Origin: Blasia pusilla
Lineage: Eukaryota > Marchantiophyta > Marchantiopsida > Blasiales
Length of the DNA stretch: 64,000 nt
Assembly: GCA_050084515.1 (NCBI GenBank)
Contig: CM114272.1
Span: 60,388,001-60,452,000, forward strand
Direction of reading: 5' to 3'
The position numbers were made by a program, and so were the translations under genes. Of the stretch, positions 19,541 through 31,960 are shown piece after piece. The notes beneath the pieces are model-generated. The model was not told the origin of the DNA and did no database searches. It was given only the letters and a program-made list of their open reading frames with translations. The stretch's first letter is position 1. The number at the start of each line of letters is the position of its first letter.

Positions 19541-22500
19541 TAATTATGACTAAAAAAAATGATTTTTATTTAAAATAATAAATTTCTTATTTCTTGTTTT
19601 ATCCCACTCATGAAGAAATACTCTAAAGTCTTCGTTATGTTTATTATATTTTCCTATTTAAAAATAAATAAAATTATTTAGCAATTAGGCCCAAAAAAAT
19701 TTAAATTCTGAAAAAAAAATTCAAGTCTAGTTTGAAGGGAAAATGAAGTAAGATGTTGGGAAAATTTTGAAAAAGAATAATAGGAGAATTTTGGGAGAAG
19801 AGATCTTCTTCAAAATTATGAAACATCTTTTCTTTCTACAATATTTTTTATTTTCAAGCTTAGTTGGGAGAAAAATTTGAAATTTATTTTGGGAAATAAT
19901 AGTGATCAAATGGATTTAAAGAGGAAATAATAATTATTTTTATTCTCCAAATACTAAGGGAAAATATTTGAAAAAATTCAAACTTAAGTTAGAAATCCAT
20001 TATCATTAATAAATATTTAAGATAATGGATTTCCAATTTTTAATTTTTAACTCTAGAAATCTGACATGTGTTTAATAGCTTCGTCATTCTCCATGTGTTG
20101 GGTCTTGTCATTTCCAACCAGCTGGCCCACCGTGTTGTACAAACAAAATTTTCCTAATCTTCCTAAGTCTTCCTCGTATTCATTATCTTTAGGAATTTGG
20201 GAGAAAAAATGTTTGAGTTGAGAAAATTAGTTGAGAGATCATTTTATTATTTGCAATAGCTTATGTTGAGAAGATATGAATAAAGATCGTGTGTATCGAG
20301 TCTCTATAATAGATTAAGAAAATGTACACTCTTCTAAGAGTCTAATGGGAAATGATATAAGTGAATCTAATGATTTTTACTTAATGAATCATTTTTTTAA
20401 TTATAATTTTTTCCCAATCTTCAAGAAATATTCTTGAGTCTCCATTGTGTTTATTATATTTTCCCCTTTTTAATGAATTTTTTTTAAGGATTTACCATGT
20501 GATTATGAATTTTTTTAATGTTCAAGCTTCCTTTGGAGGAAAACATAAGTGATGTTTCATAAGGGGGAAAAAAAAGGTGGAGGTTGTGGGGGGAACTGAT
20601 TGACTAGCATAATGAGAGAATGGTTAGACTAGAATTAATCTTCAAAGGATCTCAATGATTGTATTTTATGACTTCTTTCTAGTTTCAAATCTTGGTTGGG
20701 AGGAAACTTTTAAAATATGTTTTTGGAAAAAAAAAATATTGAATGAAGATGAGTGGCTTTAATTTCTTAATTGAAACAATTCTTCTTTTTTGTCTTTTCA
20801 ACATGCTTAAATCTACACTATGATGAGCAATAATCCCTTCATCAATAATCACTTGAATGTTCAAGACTTGTCTTTTAGGAAAGTCTCCTATTGCATTTAA
20901 TTAGTTAGTCCAATCTAGCTAATATAGCGAAAACGAGTGAAATAAGGGGTACTCATCATTAGCATGTACATGGTACGAGCATCGACAAGTAGATGTAATG
21001 ATCGCATACTTTCCAGTAAAACAAAGATAGAATTGAAAACTAGTTATGTTAAGTAGATTAAGACTAGTAAGATGCCCATGCACATTTTTAAAAAGAGGAT
21101 AAAGTTGAAGGTTTGCTATGTTCCAATAAATGAAACATTTTTTCTCAATATGGTCCAAAATTTAATTTTTAGATTTGTGATGTCATAGAACTCAAAATTT
21201 TTGGACCTAGTAAATTTTATGAATTTTATTCTTCATGTGTGGAATATCAAAAAACATGAAATTTCATAAGAAAAAATTTTCGGATTTGAATCTTAAAATA
21301 AATATTGGGAATATGTTAAGAAAATTGAAAAAATAATTTTCTACATTATTCTTTATGGGAAAAAATTGTAAAACTTTCTTTCTTGTTTTCTTTTTCACTA
21401 GAAAATTCCCTAAGATTGGGAAATTCTTTTACATATTTTTATCTGGAAAAAAAACTCAACAAGAAGAAATCACGAGGATTATAAGAAAATTCCCAACCCC
21501 TCCCTAAATTTCTTGAACACTGGTAATCATAGAAATAATAATAAAGAAGAAAATAGATGAAAATATATAAAATAGCTTATGAAAATTAATAAGATAGAAC
21601 CATCCCTCCCCTCATCCTTTTCAAAATAATTTTTAAAGATTAATGTTTAAAATACCATAAAATATGAATTTTGATAGGAAAAATACTCATATATGGAAAT
21701 TAAAATAAATGGTAGGAATTTATTAAGAAAAATGAAAAATAAATCATAAGAAATTCAAAAGATAACTTTCCCCAATATCCTTGATTGGATTAATTTTTAT
21801 TAGGTGTTTTCCCTACATAAGTTCCCACCCTAATGTTGGGCAAAGTTTTATATTTTTAATTTGAAAAAATAGAAAACCTTAAGAAGAATCTATTGCGATA
21901 ATTTAAATCAAATTCAATCACATTATTATTTTTGTCTTATCCTCTTCTACTTCTTTTCCAGATGTCCAAAGACAATGGATGTAAGAGTGACTTAGGAAAA
22001 TTTTATGAAGATTGCAAAAATTTAGATAAAATAAAAATAAACTTTTACCATTAACAAAGGAGGGGTTTTCATAAACTTCTCTCCTAATGTTGACCAAATG
22101 ACATGAAAGGGGAAGGGTAGGAAAGATTTTTTTTTTGTAAAATCTGGTTGATTTTCAACATCCACTTCTCTGAACACCATTGATCTGATCGACCCCCTTG
22201 TATGAGGAGAAGCCTAGATTGATGGTTCCGATTTAGATGTCGAAGGGATCATAATAATATGACGTAGACGGTTTATGGAGTAGCGTTACTATGATTATTT
22301 AACCCTATATTGCATCAAGGTGCGGGGTGTAAGAGTGATGCAAATTTGTTCTATTAATAGAAATAAAGAAAAATATGTAAAAAAACCTTAGTTTCCCAAG
22401 TAGTGAAATTTTTAGGAGCGGTAGCGTATTCTCGTATGTCGAGTTATCTCCATGTTCAGGTTTCATCGAAGCTCTTCTGTGAGCACACAGACGGACAAGG

Positions 22501-24900
22501 CCAATTTGTATCTCCAAGTTTTGCAATAGATTTCAGTGATTCCGTCACTTTCTATTTTCTCACAAAATCCACAATCTTTTAAACGTTGAATACTTTTTTT
22601 TCATACGCTTGTTTTTATTGATTCTTTCTATAATTATGTATGTATAGATAGAAAAAAATCGTTGAAATCATTGAATTATTTGCAATGGCTTCTAGTGAGG
22701 ATGTATAAATAAATGCCATTTGTGATAGCTTATCAAGTCTCCATAATTTAAAAACACTTTACCCTATGCTAAATTAAAATTTTAATGGGGAAAAGTTTTA
22801 GTAAATTTAAATTTTTTACTTTGTTAAGAAAATATTCTTTTTAAAATTTTCCCCAATTTTGAAGAAATATTCCTAACTCTCCATAAGAATTTCCCATTTT
22901 AAATTATATTTATATTTTCTAAGGTTTGGGCAGAAAAATGATTAAAAAAAAGTATGTTCAAGTTTTGTTCGAAGGAAAACATAAGTAGAATCTTGGAAGA
23001 AACTAGGAAAACGTGATAGCAAGTTCAACATTTTGAAGATTAATTGTTGTCTACCATTCTCTTAATAGAACCAATGATTCCATGAAAATCTCCCTCATCC
23101 TCATTATCTTTTTTTTTGTTTGAAAGTTCAAAAATTAAAACTTTAGGTTTAGGGACACAAATATCATATGTCAATCCACGGATAGTCAATTGATATTTTG
23201 GAAAAAATTGGGGAAAAAGGATGAGAAGAGAATATTGGGATATCCTTTGGGTTCTTCCAAAGGCTGAAAGATATTTGATCAATACGTGACATTATTTCTT
23301 GTATAAGTATTGATATGTTAAAATGAAAATTTGGCTTTTATATTTTCTAATTTTAATCAAAATTACTAACTTAAGCTCAAACTTGATATTGCACGCCAAA
23401 TTTTCAAAAGTGATTCATTCTATGAGAGGTTATTAGGATAGGCCTTGAAATGATTTTTTTTGGCATTTAGTCTAACTTTAAAGGAAGGTCTAAATTCCAA
23501 ATTTTGTTGCCAAAATCTATTTAAGGTAGGGTCAAATATGCCAACAAAGGTTTAAAATGTAGTCTTGAGTCAGAAAGGTAATGTTAAACCCCCCTTTCCC
23601 ACATATCACTCTATCATTAGTTTGGATTAAAATCCAATATGATTACATAAAAACATGGAATATCTAATCATAAATTTGTTTTCATCCCATGATAACATTT
23701 GCTCCCACTCTAGGTTCACGATGAAACTTTGAGGGCTTGTCCTTGGAACTTCTTAGTAATGCACTCTTGAATTTAAATGACTTTGATCTTGCAAGATGGG
23801 ATTTAGGATGAAAGTAAAAATGAAATACTATATTTATGGTTCTCCATTTTAAATAGTCCTCAAACTGATAATTGGAAAAATTTTCTCTTTCTTTAGGTTC
23901 TTTGTGCTTGGATCCTATGGCCTAAAAAGTTTCATCATTTATGCCCTTGTGGATGAAAATCAAGGCAAGGTCCGCAAGGAGGAGGAAAAGAAAGAGGAAT
24001 TGCTATTGAGGTTGCTAATACACTTGATTTTCCTTAGTTTTTATTCCTTAAGGTGAAACTTGGAGAGCATGTCCTCATTGATGCACTACTAAACTTAAAC
24101 TATGAAGATCTTAAAAGTTAAGATGGGCTCTAAGATTTTTAAAAAATTGAAGACTATATTTATGGTTTTTTATTTTTAATTCATCCTCTAGGTGCAAAAT
24201 TGTAGATTTTTATTTTCTTCTAGATTCATAAGACTTCGGCCATTTTCTATGAAAGTTTTGTCATTTATGCCCTTATAGATGAATGTATGTGGAAAATTAT
24301 CAAGGAACATTCTCAGATGTTAGGAAATCTAGCAATCTCGAGGTTATGCTCTATATGAGATGAGATCTTAAATGAATATTGGACTTGGGGATTTCTGATT
24401 GTTACAAAGACTACAAACTTCATCTCAAACATGGTATTCGAAAACATCTTCCATAAACAATTTTCAAGGAATATTTTCAGATACATGGAATTCCTAAATT
24501 TCCAAAGTCATCTATATTATTATTGGAAAGTGCCTTCTCGATTTGCAAACAGGTGTTTGCTTGACGCGAAGCACTTGGGCAGCAAGAAAGTGTTTCCCAT
24601 ACTACACGCGGCAAGAATTTTTTTTTGAATTTGTATGCAACATTATAAGTCCTTTCACTCTCGTGCATAACACTAGTTGTGTATTAGTTTATAATATGAA
24701 TGACCAGACCTTTAATAAAAATTGAACTTTGGGATTTTTAATTGTTACCAAGAATATCAACTTGGTCTCAAAGTTGGCATTGTAGACCATACTACATAAA
24801 TAAAACTTCATATAAAATGAGACTATTAAAAAAAATCATATTAATATTTATAAATTTTTTGGCCTCTCCAAACAATCACTTTTTTTTATCTATCTAACTT
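19541..24900. other. AT-rich non-coding DNA
   Basis: I find no gene. Long A and T runs dominate and stops are dense in every frame. Short runs such as TTCTTGAAGAAATATTC and AATTTTGGGAGAA recur with changes (19,600-22,900), which suggests very old repeated DNA. The only recognisable item is the dispersed repeat at 22,360-22,565. Confidence 0.6.
22360..22565. repeat. Dispersed repeat, copy 1
   Basis: This segment matches 51,403-51,605 in the same orientation. Shared landmarks are CTATTAATAGAAA, ATTCTCGTATGTC, AGTTATCTCCATGTTCAGG, TCGAAGCTCTTCTGTGAG and TTTCAGTGATT followed by CGTCACTTT. Divergence is visible but modest. No coding sequence or tRNA-like box is convincing. It could be an LTR or a SINE-like element. 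Confidence 0.75.
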
Positions 24901-25689
24901 ATCCACGAGTATAATACTTCACACGAATATAATACTCAAAGTCTTCCTTTTGACTCTCTGGAAATTGGGATTGCCTGTCTGGAGACTCGTTCCGCAACGG
25001 AGCAGCGGGTTTGGGCGGGGACGGCGAGAGGCATGGACTGGGACGGCGGGAGGAAGGACGGAGGGCGTAGGGGACGAAAAGAGACGTGCTACATGTCGAA
25101 ACGGAGAGCGTGACGAGAGCTTCGTTTTGATCCGGACCTTGCTGCATGGCGTGAAGTATTTTTATTTTTATTCATCTTTTTAGAATTCGGTTCATATTAG
25201 GGTTCCAAATGTGAATATTAGGGTTTAGCTTATTGTCATTTGGAGAAATTTCCCAAGGTAACGTCCTCTATTCACCCACCCTTCCCCTCCTTTCCCAAGT
25301 CCTTTCTTGTTTGTCGTATTTGTCGTATGTGCTTCTCATTTTGGTTCGATTCTCGTTTGTATTTGTTACCCTTCCCGTACATACACTTTTCTTCTCATCT
25401 ATTTTATCTCGAAGGGCCCATGATCTTTTCACACTCTTAGCAACTCTAACGTATTCATGAGTTTATTTTTCGGGAGGGGTTGGGACTAGAAGTCCTAGGT
25501 GATGTTGGTAGGTGAGAGTTTATGTTAGAGGGAGCATTACCGTGGACGGAAGAGAGTGGTTTGCCAGGACCGCTCGTTCGAATGGGGATGACAGGATTGT
25601 TATTGACGGGGATTGTCGACGATTTTATTGGAGGGGCCATATCCTCTTCTTGGTGAGTTGCATCCATGCCTCGACCGCATTGGCTCCCC

Positions 25690-28600
25690 GTGTGGGGACC
25701 CGTGGGTCGTCTAGTCGGGATACTAAATGCCCATGTTGTCCCGAATTCTTCACTGTTCAGAATTCGGAACCACTTAGCGGCTAAACATCCCGACTTTGAT
25801 AGATTTGGATGGGTGGTCCCTCCGCCGACCATGGATGCTCTCCGGTGCTTCCCGCATCATCGCCCCTCCCGAGGCATGGGAGTGGTTGAGGTCCCACCAG
25901 GGCACCATTTTAGGTCTCTTCGAGACCCGTTTTCCCTGCCCGAGGTTGTTTCATAGGATCCCCCATGCTATTTGGGACGACCTCCGCCACGCATTCCTCC
26001 TTCCCCTCGCTAGGATCGCCCTTGATCCTATGGATGAGCTCTCGTGGTACCTACTACTTCTCCTTCCACGATGGTGTCTTCGTTACACTCGGGGAGGGAA
26101 GGCCGGTCATAGAGAGGTTATAGCACGTCTGAGACGCTTTCGAGGAGGTGATTGGGAGTCTCTGCAGAGTGAGTTTGTGGCATTCGCCAGAGGTAGTAGT
26201 TCACCTGGTTTCCCGGCAGACGATCCTGGAGCAGCCAGGTTGCGACGATGTAGGACACTGGGGCGAGCCTGTGAGTACTCGCGAGCTGCACGTGCTCTTC
26301 GCCCGATGGACATGGCTCCTTCTTCAGCTGTTACCATCGATGCCCTCCGGAGGCTACATCCTCGTCCATCGGTTGACATTCCAGCTTTTGCACGTGACTT
26401 CCACCCTGACACGGCTATATGCCTTGACCCGTCCCTCTTTGCACGGGCACTCGGACGTTCTCCGAGGATTGCGGCCGGAGGTTTGTCTGGTATGATGTAC
26501 GAACACCTTCGTGATTGCTTTCCTTCCGAGGACACCGCTAGCGGCTTCTCCGAGTTGCTTCAGGTTGCCTCTCACCTAGCTTCGGGAGAGTGCCAACAGC
26601 GAAAGGGCCCAAGTATTAGGGGCGGGCGACTTTTGGCGTTGTCAAGGGGTGGTGGTATCCGTCCGATTGCCATAGGTGAGGTGCTCTTGCGGTTGGTGAG
26701 TCGACTCTCGCTTTGCAATTCCGTGAGGCTTTCATCCACATCTGAGTCCGCACCGCAGTTTGGAGTTGCCACGCCACCGGATGTGAGACTTGCCTTAGGT
26801 TTGAGGGCTTGTCTAGATGTACATCAGAGTGGGTGGTTCTCCAAGTGGGACGTGGAGAACGCCTTCAACTCAAGATCTCGGGCTACTATATTCACGAGTT
26901 GAGGGGACGCGGGTGGCCCCATGGCGAGCCTCATTCCCTTTGTGTAGGCTTTTTATGGGGCCCCTTCGGCCCTCTATTTCCACCATGGTCGATTCGAGGA
27001 GGAGGTCACGGTCTTGGAGTGCTACGGGACTCGTGGGGTGACCCCTGGGTGGCGCGTTGTTTTGTGGCTCATTAAACGGTGGAGGCTTTCCCGGGTTGCA
27101 TGTTCCCTTGGCCGAGATGATACTCATATTGTTGGTCCCTGGAGATCTCGTTGTCCCTGCATTCGAGCACTTTTCAAAGCCTTGGTTGGCACGTGTCGGC
27201 CTGGCGGTGAAGGTGGGGAAGTGCAAGGCTTGGTCTCCATTAGGCCTACGTGATGATCTACATTTACCCGCGACTTCTTGCGACTGTCGGAGGGCCGAGT
27301 CTTGGGAGTACCGCCGGGAGCCAGGACTTTGTATCGACTTTCGTGGGGCGGCTCTTACCGAGGATCTTCTCCACGTTGATGATCTTACGAGGATTGGTGA
27401 CCCTCAAGTCGCCTTCGGCATTCTCTCTTCTTGTTTTGCTCAGAGACTGGTTACCTCACTAGAACTGTCTGGACATCTAGTCACCTTTCTTCCCTATATA
27501 GATCCTTTGATAGGAAGCTCATGCAGGTGTTTGGGGATCTTCTAGGACCCGGCTCCTTAGAGTGCCCCATGGGGGAGTTAGCTCGTAGACAGGCCTCTTG
27601 GCCGATTTCTTTTGGTGGAGTAGGTCTTCTCTCGACCGAGTTAGTGGCGCCCTCCGCTTTTTTAGGGAGTTGGGCCATAGTGGCACCCCTCCTTTGCTCC
27701 CGATTTTTGGTTAGAGATAGACCGCTCCTTCTACACTACGTCTCCCGGGTCGAGGATGGCTCTTTCCCACTTCAGTCTTCACTCACAGCTTGTAGAGATT
27801 CCCTTCGAGTTGAGGCCAGAGCGGTTCTCCCCACTTTCTCCTCCTTAGTTACCTCCGGTCAGTCTGGGCTCCAATCTTCCTTGATGGAAGCCCACTTTGA
27901 GGCAGTTTTTAGAGGCACTATGTCTGACGGGAATATCCCCATGGAGGTTAGGGCCCGTATTCGCTCTTGCTCCGGAAAGGGGGCAGGCTCATGGGTAGGG
28001 GCGCGCCCCCTTCTCCAGGCTTTCCGTATCGCACCACTTACCTATACCACAGCGATGCGGTTCCGCTTTGGGCCTCCCCAACCATCATGGTTAGTTCGAC
28101 ACCTGCGAGTGTCGCCGAGCCTGGATCCACTTGGTGTGCATTTGGCACGCTGTCGATTGGGGTGAGAGGATAGCCACTCACGATGCAAGGCGGGATATCA
28201 TGTTGAGATTGCTCGGGAGAGTGGCTTCCATGTGCAGAGAGAGGCACTACTCCATGCGGGATTCCCTCATTCGTGCCGATCTCTACATGACACGTGAGGC
28301 TGAGGTGGTTGTGGCGGACGTGGTAGTCACAGATCCTACGCGGGAGGCAGTGCGAGCCCAAGTGGTGGCCCAAGGGCGAATGCTACAAGGAGCGGCGGCG
28401 GCGGCGGCGAAGAAGACACATATCTACAGTCGACTACACGAGGGACACATCTTCATCCCCCTGGCCATAGAGATGTATGGGGCTATGGGGGAGAGGTTCG
28501 ACTCGTTCTTACGGATCGCGCCCATCATCTCCACTCGAGAAATGGGTTGTCCTTAGCTACTGCGATTCTGTATTGTAGGCAGCGGGTCTCCATAGCGTTG

Positions 28601-28740
28601 CAACGTGCCCAGGCTAATGGGATTTTGCAGCGGGCTCAGGCTGTGGGAGACGCCGGCGCTAGAGGCCCACTTAGTAGTAGTCATAGCTCTCTTGTTGTTG
28701 CTGATATTGTCTCTGCTGTTGGTGAGTTTTCGTTAGGGGG
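25690..28740 (+). mobile_element. Non-LTR retrotransposon with RT and restriction-like endonuclease region, decayed
   Basis: A GC-rich island in AT-rich DNA. At 25,725-25,800 a zinc finger is split by a frameshift: CPCCPEFF in one frame, NHLAAKHPDFDRFGW in the next. The longest frame, 25,796-26,902 (368 codons), ends with the first RT blocks: RLLALSRGGGIRPIAIGEVL, FGVATPPDVRLALGLRA and FSKWDVENAFNSRS. The palm follows at about 27,111-27,140 as GRDDTHIVGP, keeping the two Asp, and LARVGLAVKVGKCKAWSPLG comes next. C-terminal blocks are MGELARRQASWPISFGGVGL, DPLGVHLARC, THDARRDIMLRLLG and ADVVVTDPTREAV, ending FIPLAIEMYGAMGERFDSFL. A Cys/His box followed by a PD-(D/E)XK-like region after RT is the layout of R2-like LINEs. 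Several frameshifts make this copy inactive. Confidence 0.78.
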
Positions 28741-29700
28741 AATGCCCCTTCTTCCTTTTCTGGTCGTGTTGTGGCCTTCAGGTTTTGACTCTTTGAGTCC
28801 CCCTCTTTTGTACTTCCGATGGGTTTTCCATCTCTCGTTTTTATCGAAGTGCATCTTTGTTTTTCCTAACCGCACGCTTGTCATGTTTGTGTGTACAACA
28901 TCATTAGTCCTTTCATTTACGTGTTATCATGTTTGTGTGTATAACATCACTGGTCCTTTCATTTACGTGCATGGGACCGGAAACATGGACTGCATGGGAC
29001 CAATAAAACATAACTCGCCGGTTCGAGTGGTGGTACGTTTGGTTCTATTAGCTCCGAGTAACGACGTACTCCCGGATCATATTTCTTTCTCGCCGCTGTA
29101 CACGCTGTGGTAAGTGCCAAGTGGAATTTTCTCGTTCATTGTCGCTGTCGTCTACTTGCGAGAATCCAGCCCACTCCTACTAGTACGCGGCCTACTGGCA
29201 CCCGGCGCCGCGCGGAACTCGCACCAGGCAGCTGGCACCTTTTTCGTTCGTTTCCTTTCCTTCCACTAGGGGCCGGCGGCCCTTGCACATGGCAGCTTTG
29301 CGACCTCGGTAGGTACCCCAGCGAGTAGCAAGTCCGGGAGTCCCCCAGAGATCGCGGACGGTCCCGCCTTCCTGCCGGGAGCGCCCTGTCCGAACGTACC
29401 TCCGGTTGGAGATAGTCGCAGCCAGCTTCGCTCGCGAGTGGCGCGTCTACCGAAGCGCGACCCGAGCTTCCGTACTTCCCTACCCTATGGTTGGGGCCGG
29501 AGGGTTTTCTTTCACGCGGAAAGAAAGTCTTTTTGGACGTGTCAAGACTTATGTACATGTGGAGACGAATATTTTCGATCATTTGACCCGGAATCTGTAT
29601 AGGGCGTGTCAAACTGGTTTCGTTGGTATTTTTCCGTCTTTGAGTACGTCGAGACAAGAAAACAGGAATTTATTCGATGTGAAACACGCCTAGTGAACTT
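28741..29700. other. LINE 3' flank and unassigned GC-rich segment
   Basis: Positions 28,881-28,926 and 28,927-28,972 are a 46-bp tandem duplication (TCATGTTTGTGTGTA... twice). From 29,040 to 29,560 the DNA is GC-rich, with CGCGAGTGGCGCG and CGGCGCCGCGCGG words. Open frames exist on both strands there, but none resembles a protein I know. Confidence 0.45.
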
Positions 29701-31689
29701 TTAGGTTTAGAATTTTTTTTTCTAATTACTGCTCGTGCTCGGTCTAATAATTAGAAATAAAAAATGGATGAAAAACATGCCAGGAAAATACGTTATTCAA
29801 ATTCAAATTCGGTTATGTTAATCTAATTGTCTATCACATGTGTCACAAGGGGAAAAGGCTAAAAATGTGAGGAAGAGGTTATGAAATTATCTTCTTTTAA
29901 TAGTATAGATTTTGCAAGTATGATTATTTTAAACTATTAATAATTCAAATATGGATTTAAAAATTTTACAACGTTTGAGGCTTGATGTTGTTGTGATTCA
30001 TATTGATCCCTTTAGGTCCAATTAGGTGGATAGGCTTGTGTCCATAGTTACATGCGCAAGAGTTGTAATTGGTCATAAGCATAACATAAAGTTTAAGTTG
30101 CAAGGGAACTTATGTGAGATTTGAATGAGTGGATAAAACTTATGACAAGACTATAGGAATTTTTGTTCTCCCAAAGATTTGGGCTTCATCCCAATAGTGT
30201 ATGAAGGCCAGGACATTGGAAGCGACTTTGAAGCACTATTCTAACGAAGAATACCCTTAGCGTGAAAAATCATCCCTACATGCATACCAAAGAGTGAGCA
30301 CGATTTAAATCCTCTTTGACATAGCACATGGCTTTTGGAGGTTCTTGAACCCTAGAAGGAAATGAGATTGCAACACACTACGCGACTCGATTAAAATTGT
30401 ATAATCAACAGAAAGAGTGACTCGTGTGAAAGACGACTCAAATTTGGTCATAAAATGAAGCTCTCTCATTTCTCAAAGTCTTTTTTGTCCTCGTAGCTGG
30501 GGCTACAAGGATTTCTTATTAATTTTTATTCTATAATTAAAATATATAATATAATTTATTTTACTTTTTTGGAAATTTTATAATCATAATAAATAATGGG
30601 TCTGGCTTTTGCAATGTGATTATTCTTATTTTTTTCATATGAACTACTTAGTTCATGATATTTTCTAAAAATAAAAATACATTAATACAAATTTAATCTT
30701 ATGGAAAAAAGATTGGGCGAGGAATGAGGTGGGGGGATTGGAATTTATAGAAAAAAGGAAATTTTAAAATTCAAGAATTTATTGGGAATTAAAGAAAAGA
30801 GACAAAAATTTGTAATTTTTTGGAAGCATGCGGTTGATGCTTGTTCCTAAGATGTCTTTACGTGTTGTTCCAATAATTGATGCGATAGGTTATAGAGGAG
30901 TAAATCTCTCGTATAATTATATATTACATCACATTTTCTTATAATAAAATTGATTAATTTTTTTTACTCAAAAATTACAAGCATATGCTTACCAATTCAT
31001 TTATGTATTTCATAGTATTTAATCCTCTATTTTTCTTGACAAGAATATGTATTTTGACAAATTTTTTTAACTTTTACATCTTTTAAGTATCAAAAAAAAA
31101 AACTTGTAGATAGGAGGATCAATATCATAGAAGCATAGTAGAATAGGCGAGGTCAAATGCTTCGATTTGTATCCAATCCCTCCAAACAAGAGTGAATATA
31201 TTTGGTGAAATATAGAAAAATAGGAGAGTAAAATTGCCATGTTTAAAATCCCAACCTCCACCCAATTTTAAATGCCACTCTTTTGAGGTCATGAGAAGTA
31301 GGACTTATCCTTCTCCTTTATTTTTTTCTTAATTGGGGATACATATTGTTGATTGCAGAAATTTTGATAATATTTATGTAAAATATGTTGATATGGATGA
31401 TTATTGCAAGTATGATCTAGAAAAAGTTTACACACTTTTAAAGCTTGAGTTATTTAAGTAAGTTTTTTATTAGTTCAAAATTTTGTGCATTTGATATATT
31501 TTTGAGATTAAATGGATACGGTTTCTTTGCATCCAAAGTTTTTGAATCTATCGATATAATGTTTGATTAATTTTTATGCTTTTCTTATGAGAAGAAAGTT
31601 TTTCTTAATGCTTTAATATTATTTTATTAATAGTTTTGGTCATATCAAAATTTATCCCATTATGGGATTTTGAGGTAATGAGGTACATT

Positions 31690-31960
31690 TGGAAAGTAGG
31701 GATGCCATCATGGGCACAATTGCACACGAAAAAAGTGTCTGTTCGTGAATTTATGTTCGTCCTAGGAACGTACATGTTCGTGCTAGCCCGACCATCTGCA
31801 TCCCATACCATGCTCCTCTGACCCACAACCCTCTAACAACTCTAGCATGTAACTTGCCCACATCCTGTCTAGGTGGGCATGCACCCTACGTCCCATTCCC
31901 ATCCTTCCTGATGGAACAATGTGCGTTGGAGGAAGGTCAATTCGTTCCTCCTTCCTCATC
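31690..31960. repeat. Diverged relic of the CAAGGTTGC MITE family
   Basis: CACAATTGCACACGAAAAAAG and TGTCTGTTCGTGAATTTATG followed by TTCGTCCTAGG align with the left end of the 49,387 element (GTTGCATGTGGACAAAGTCT, then ATGTTCGTCCTATGG). The pyrimidine-rich middle (CCCATTCCCATCCTTCC) also matches in character. No terminal inverted repeat survives intact. Confidence 0.4.

Noticed and set aside
24431-24725. Fragment resembling a transposase around 24.5 kb
   Set aside because: The frame FANRCLLDAKHLGSKK looked like a possible hAT remnant, but I could not match any further motif on either side.
19541-24900. Small ORFs in the AT-rich stretch
   Set aside because: All are short, rich in Lys/Phe/Ile as expected from base composition, and lack motifs.
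25455-26535. Minus-strand ORFs across the LINE
   Set aside because: They are antisense shadows of the RT gene, which has clear motifs on the plus strand.
29136-29657. 173-codon minus-strand ORF in GC-rich DNA
   Set aside because: GC-rich DNA has few stops by chance; the protein is Arg/Pro-rich without motifs, and a plus-strand frame overlaps it.
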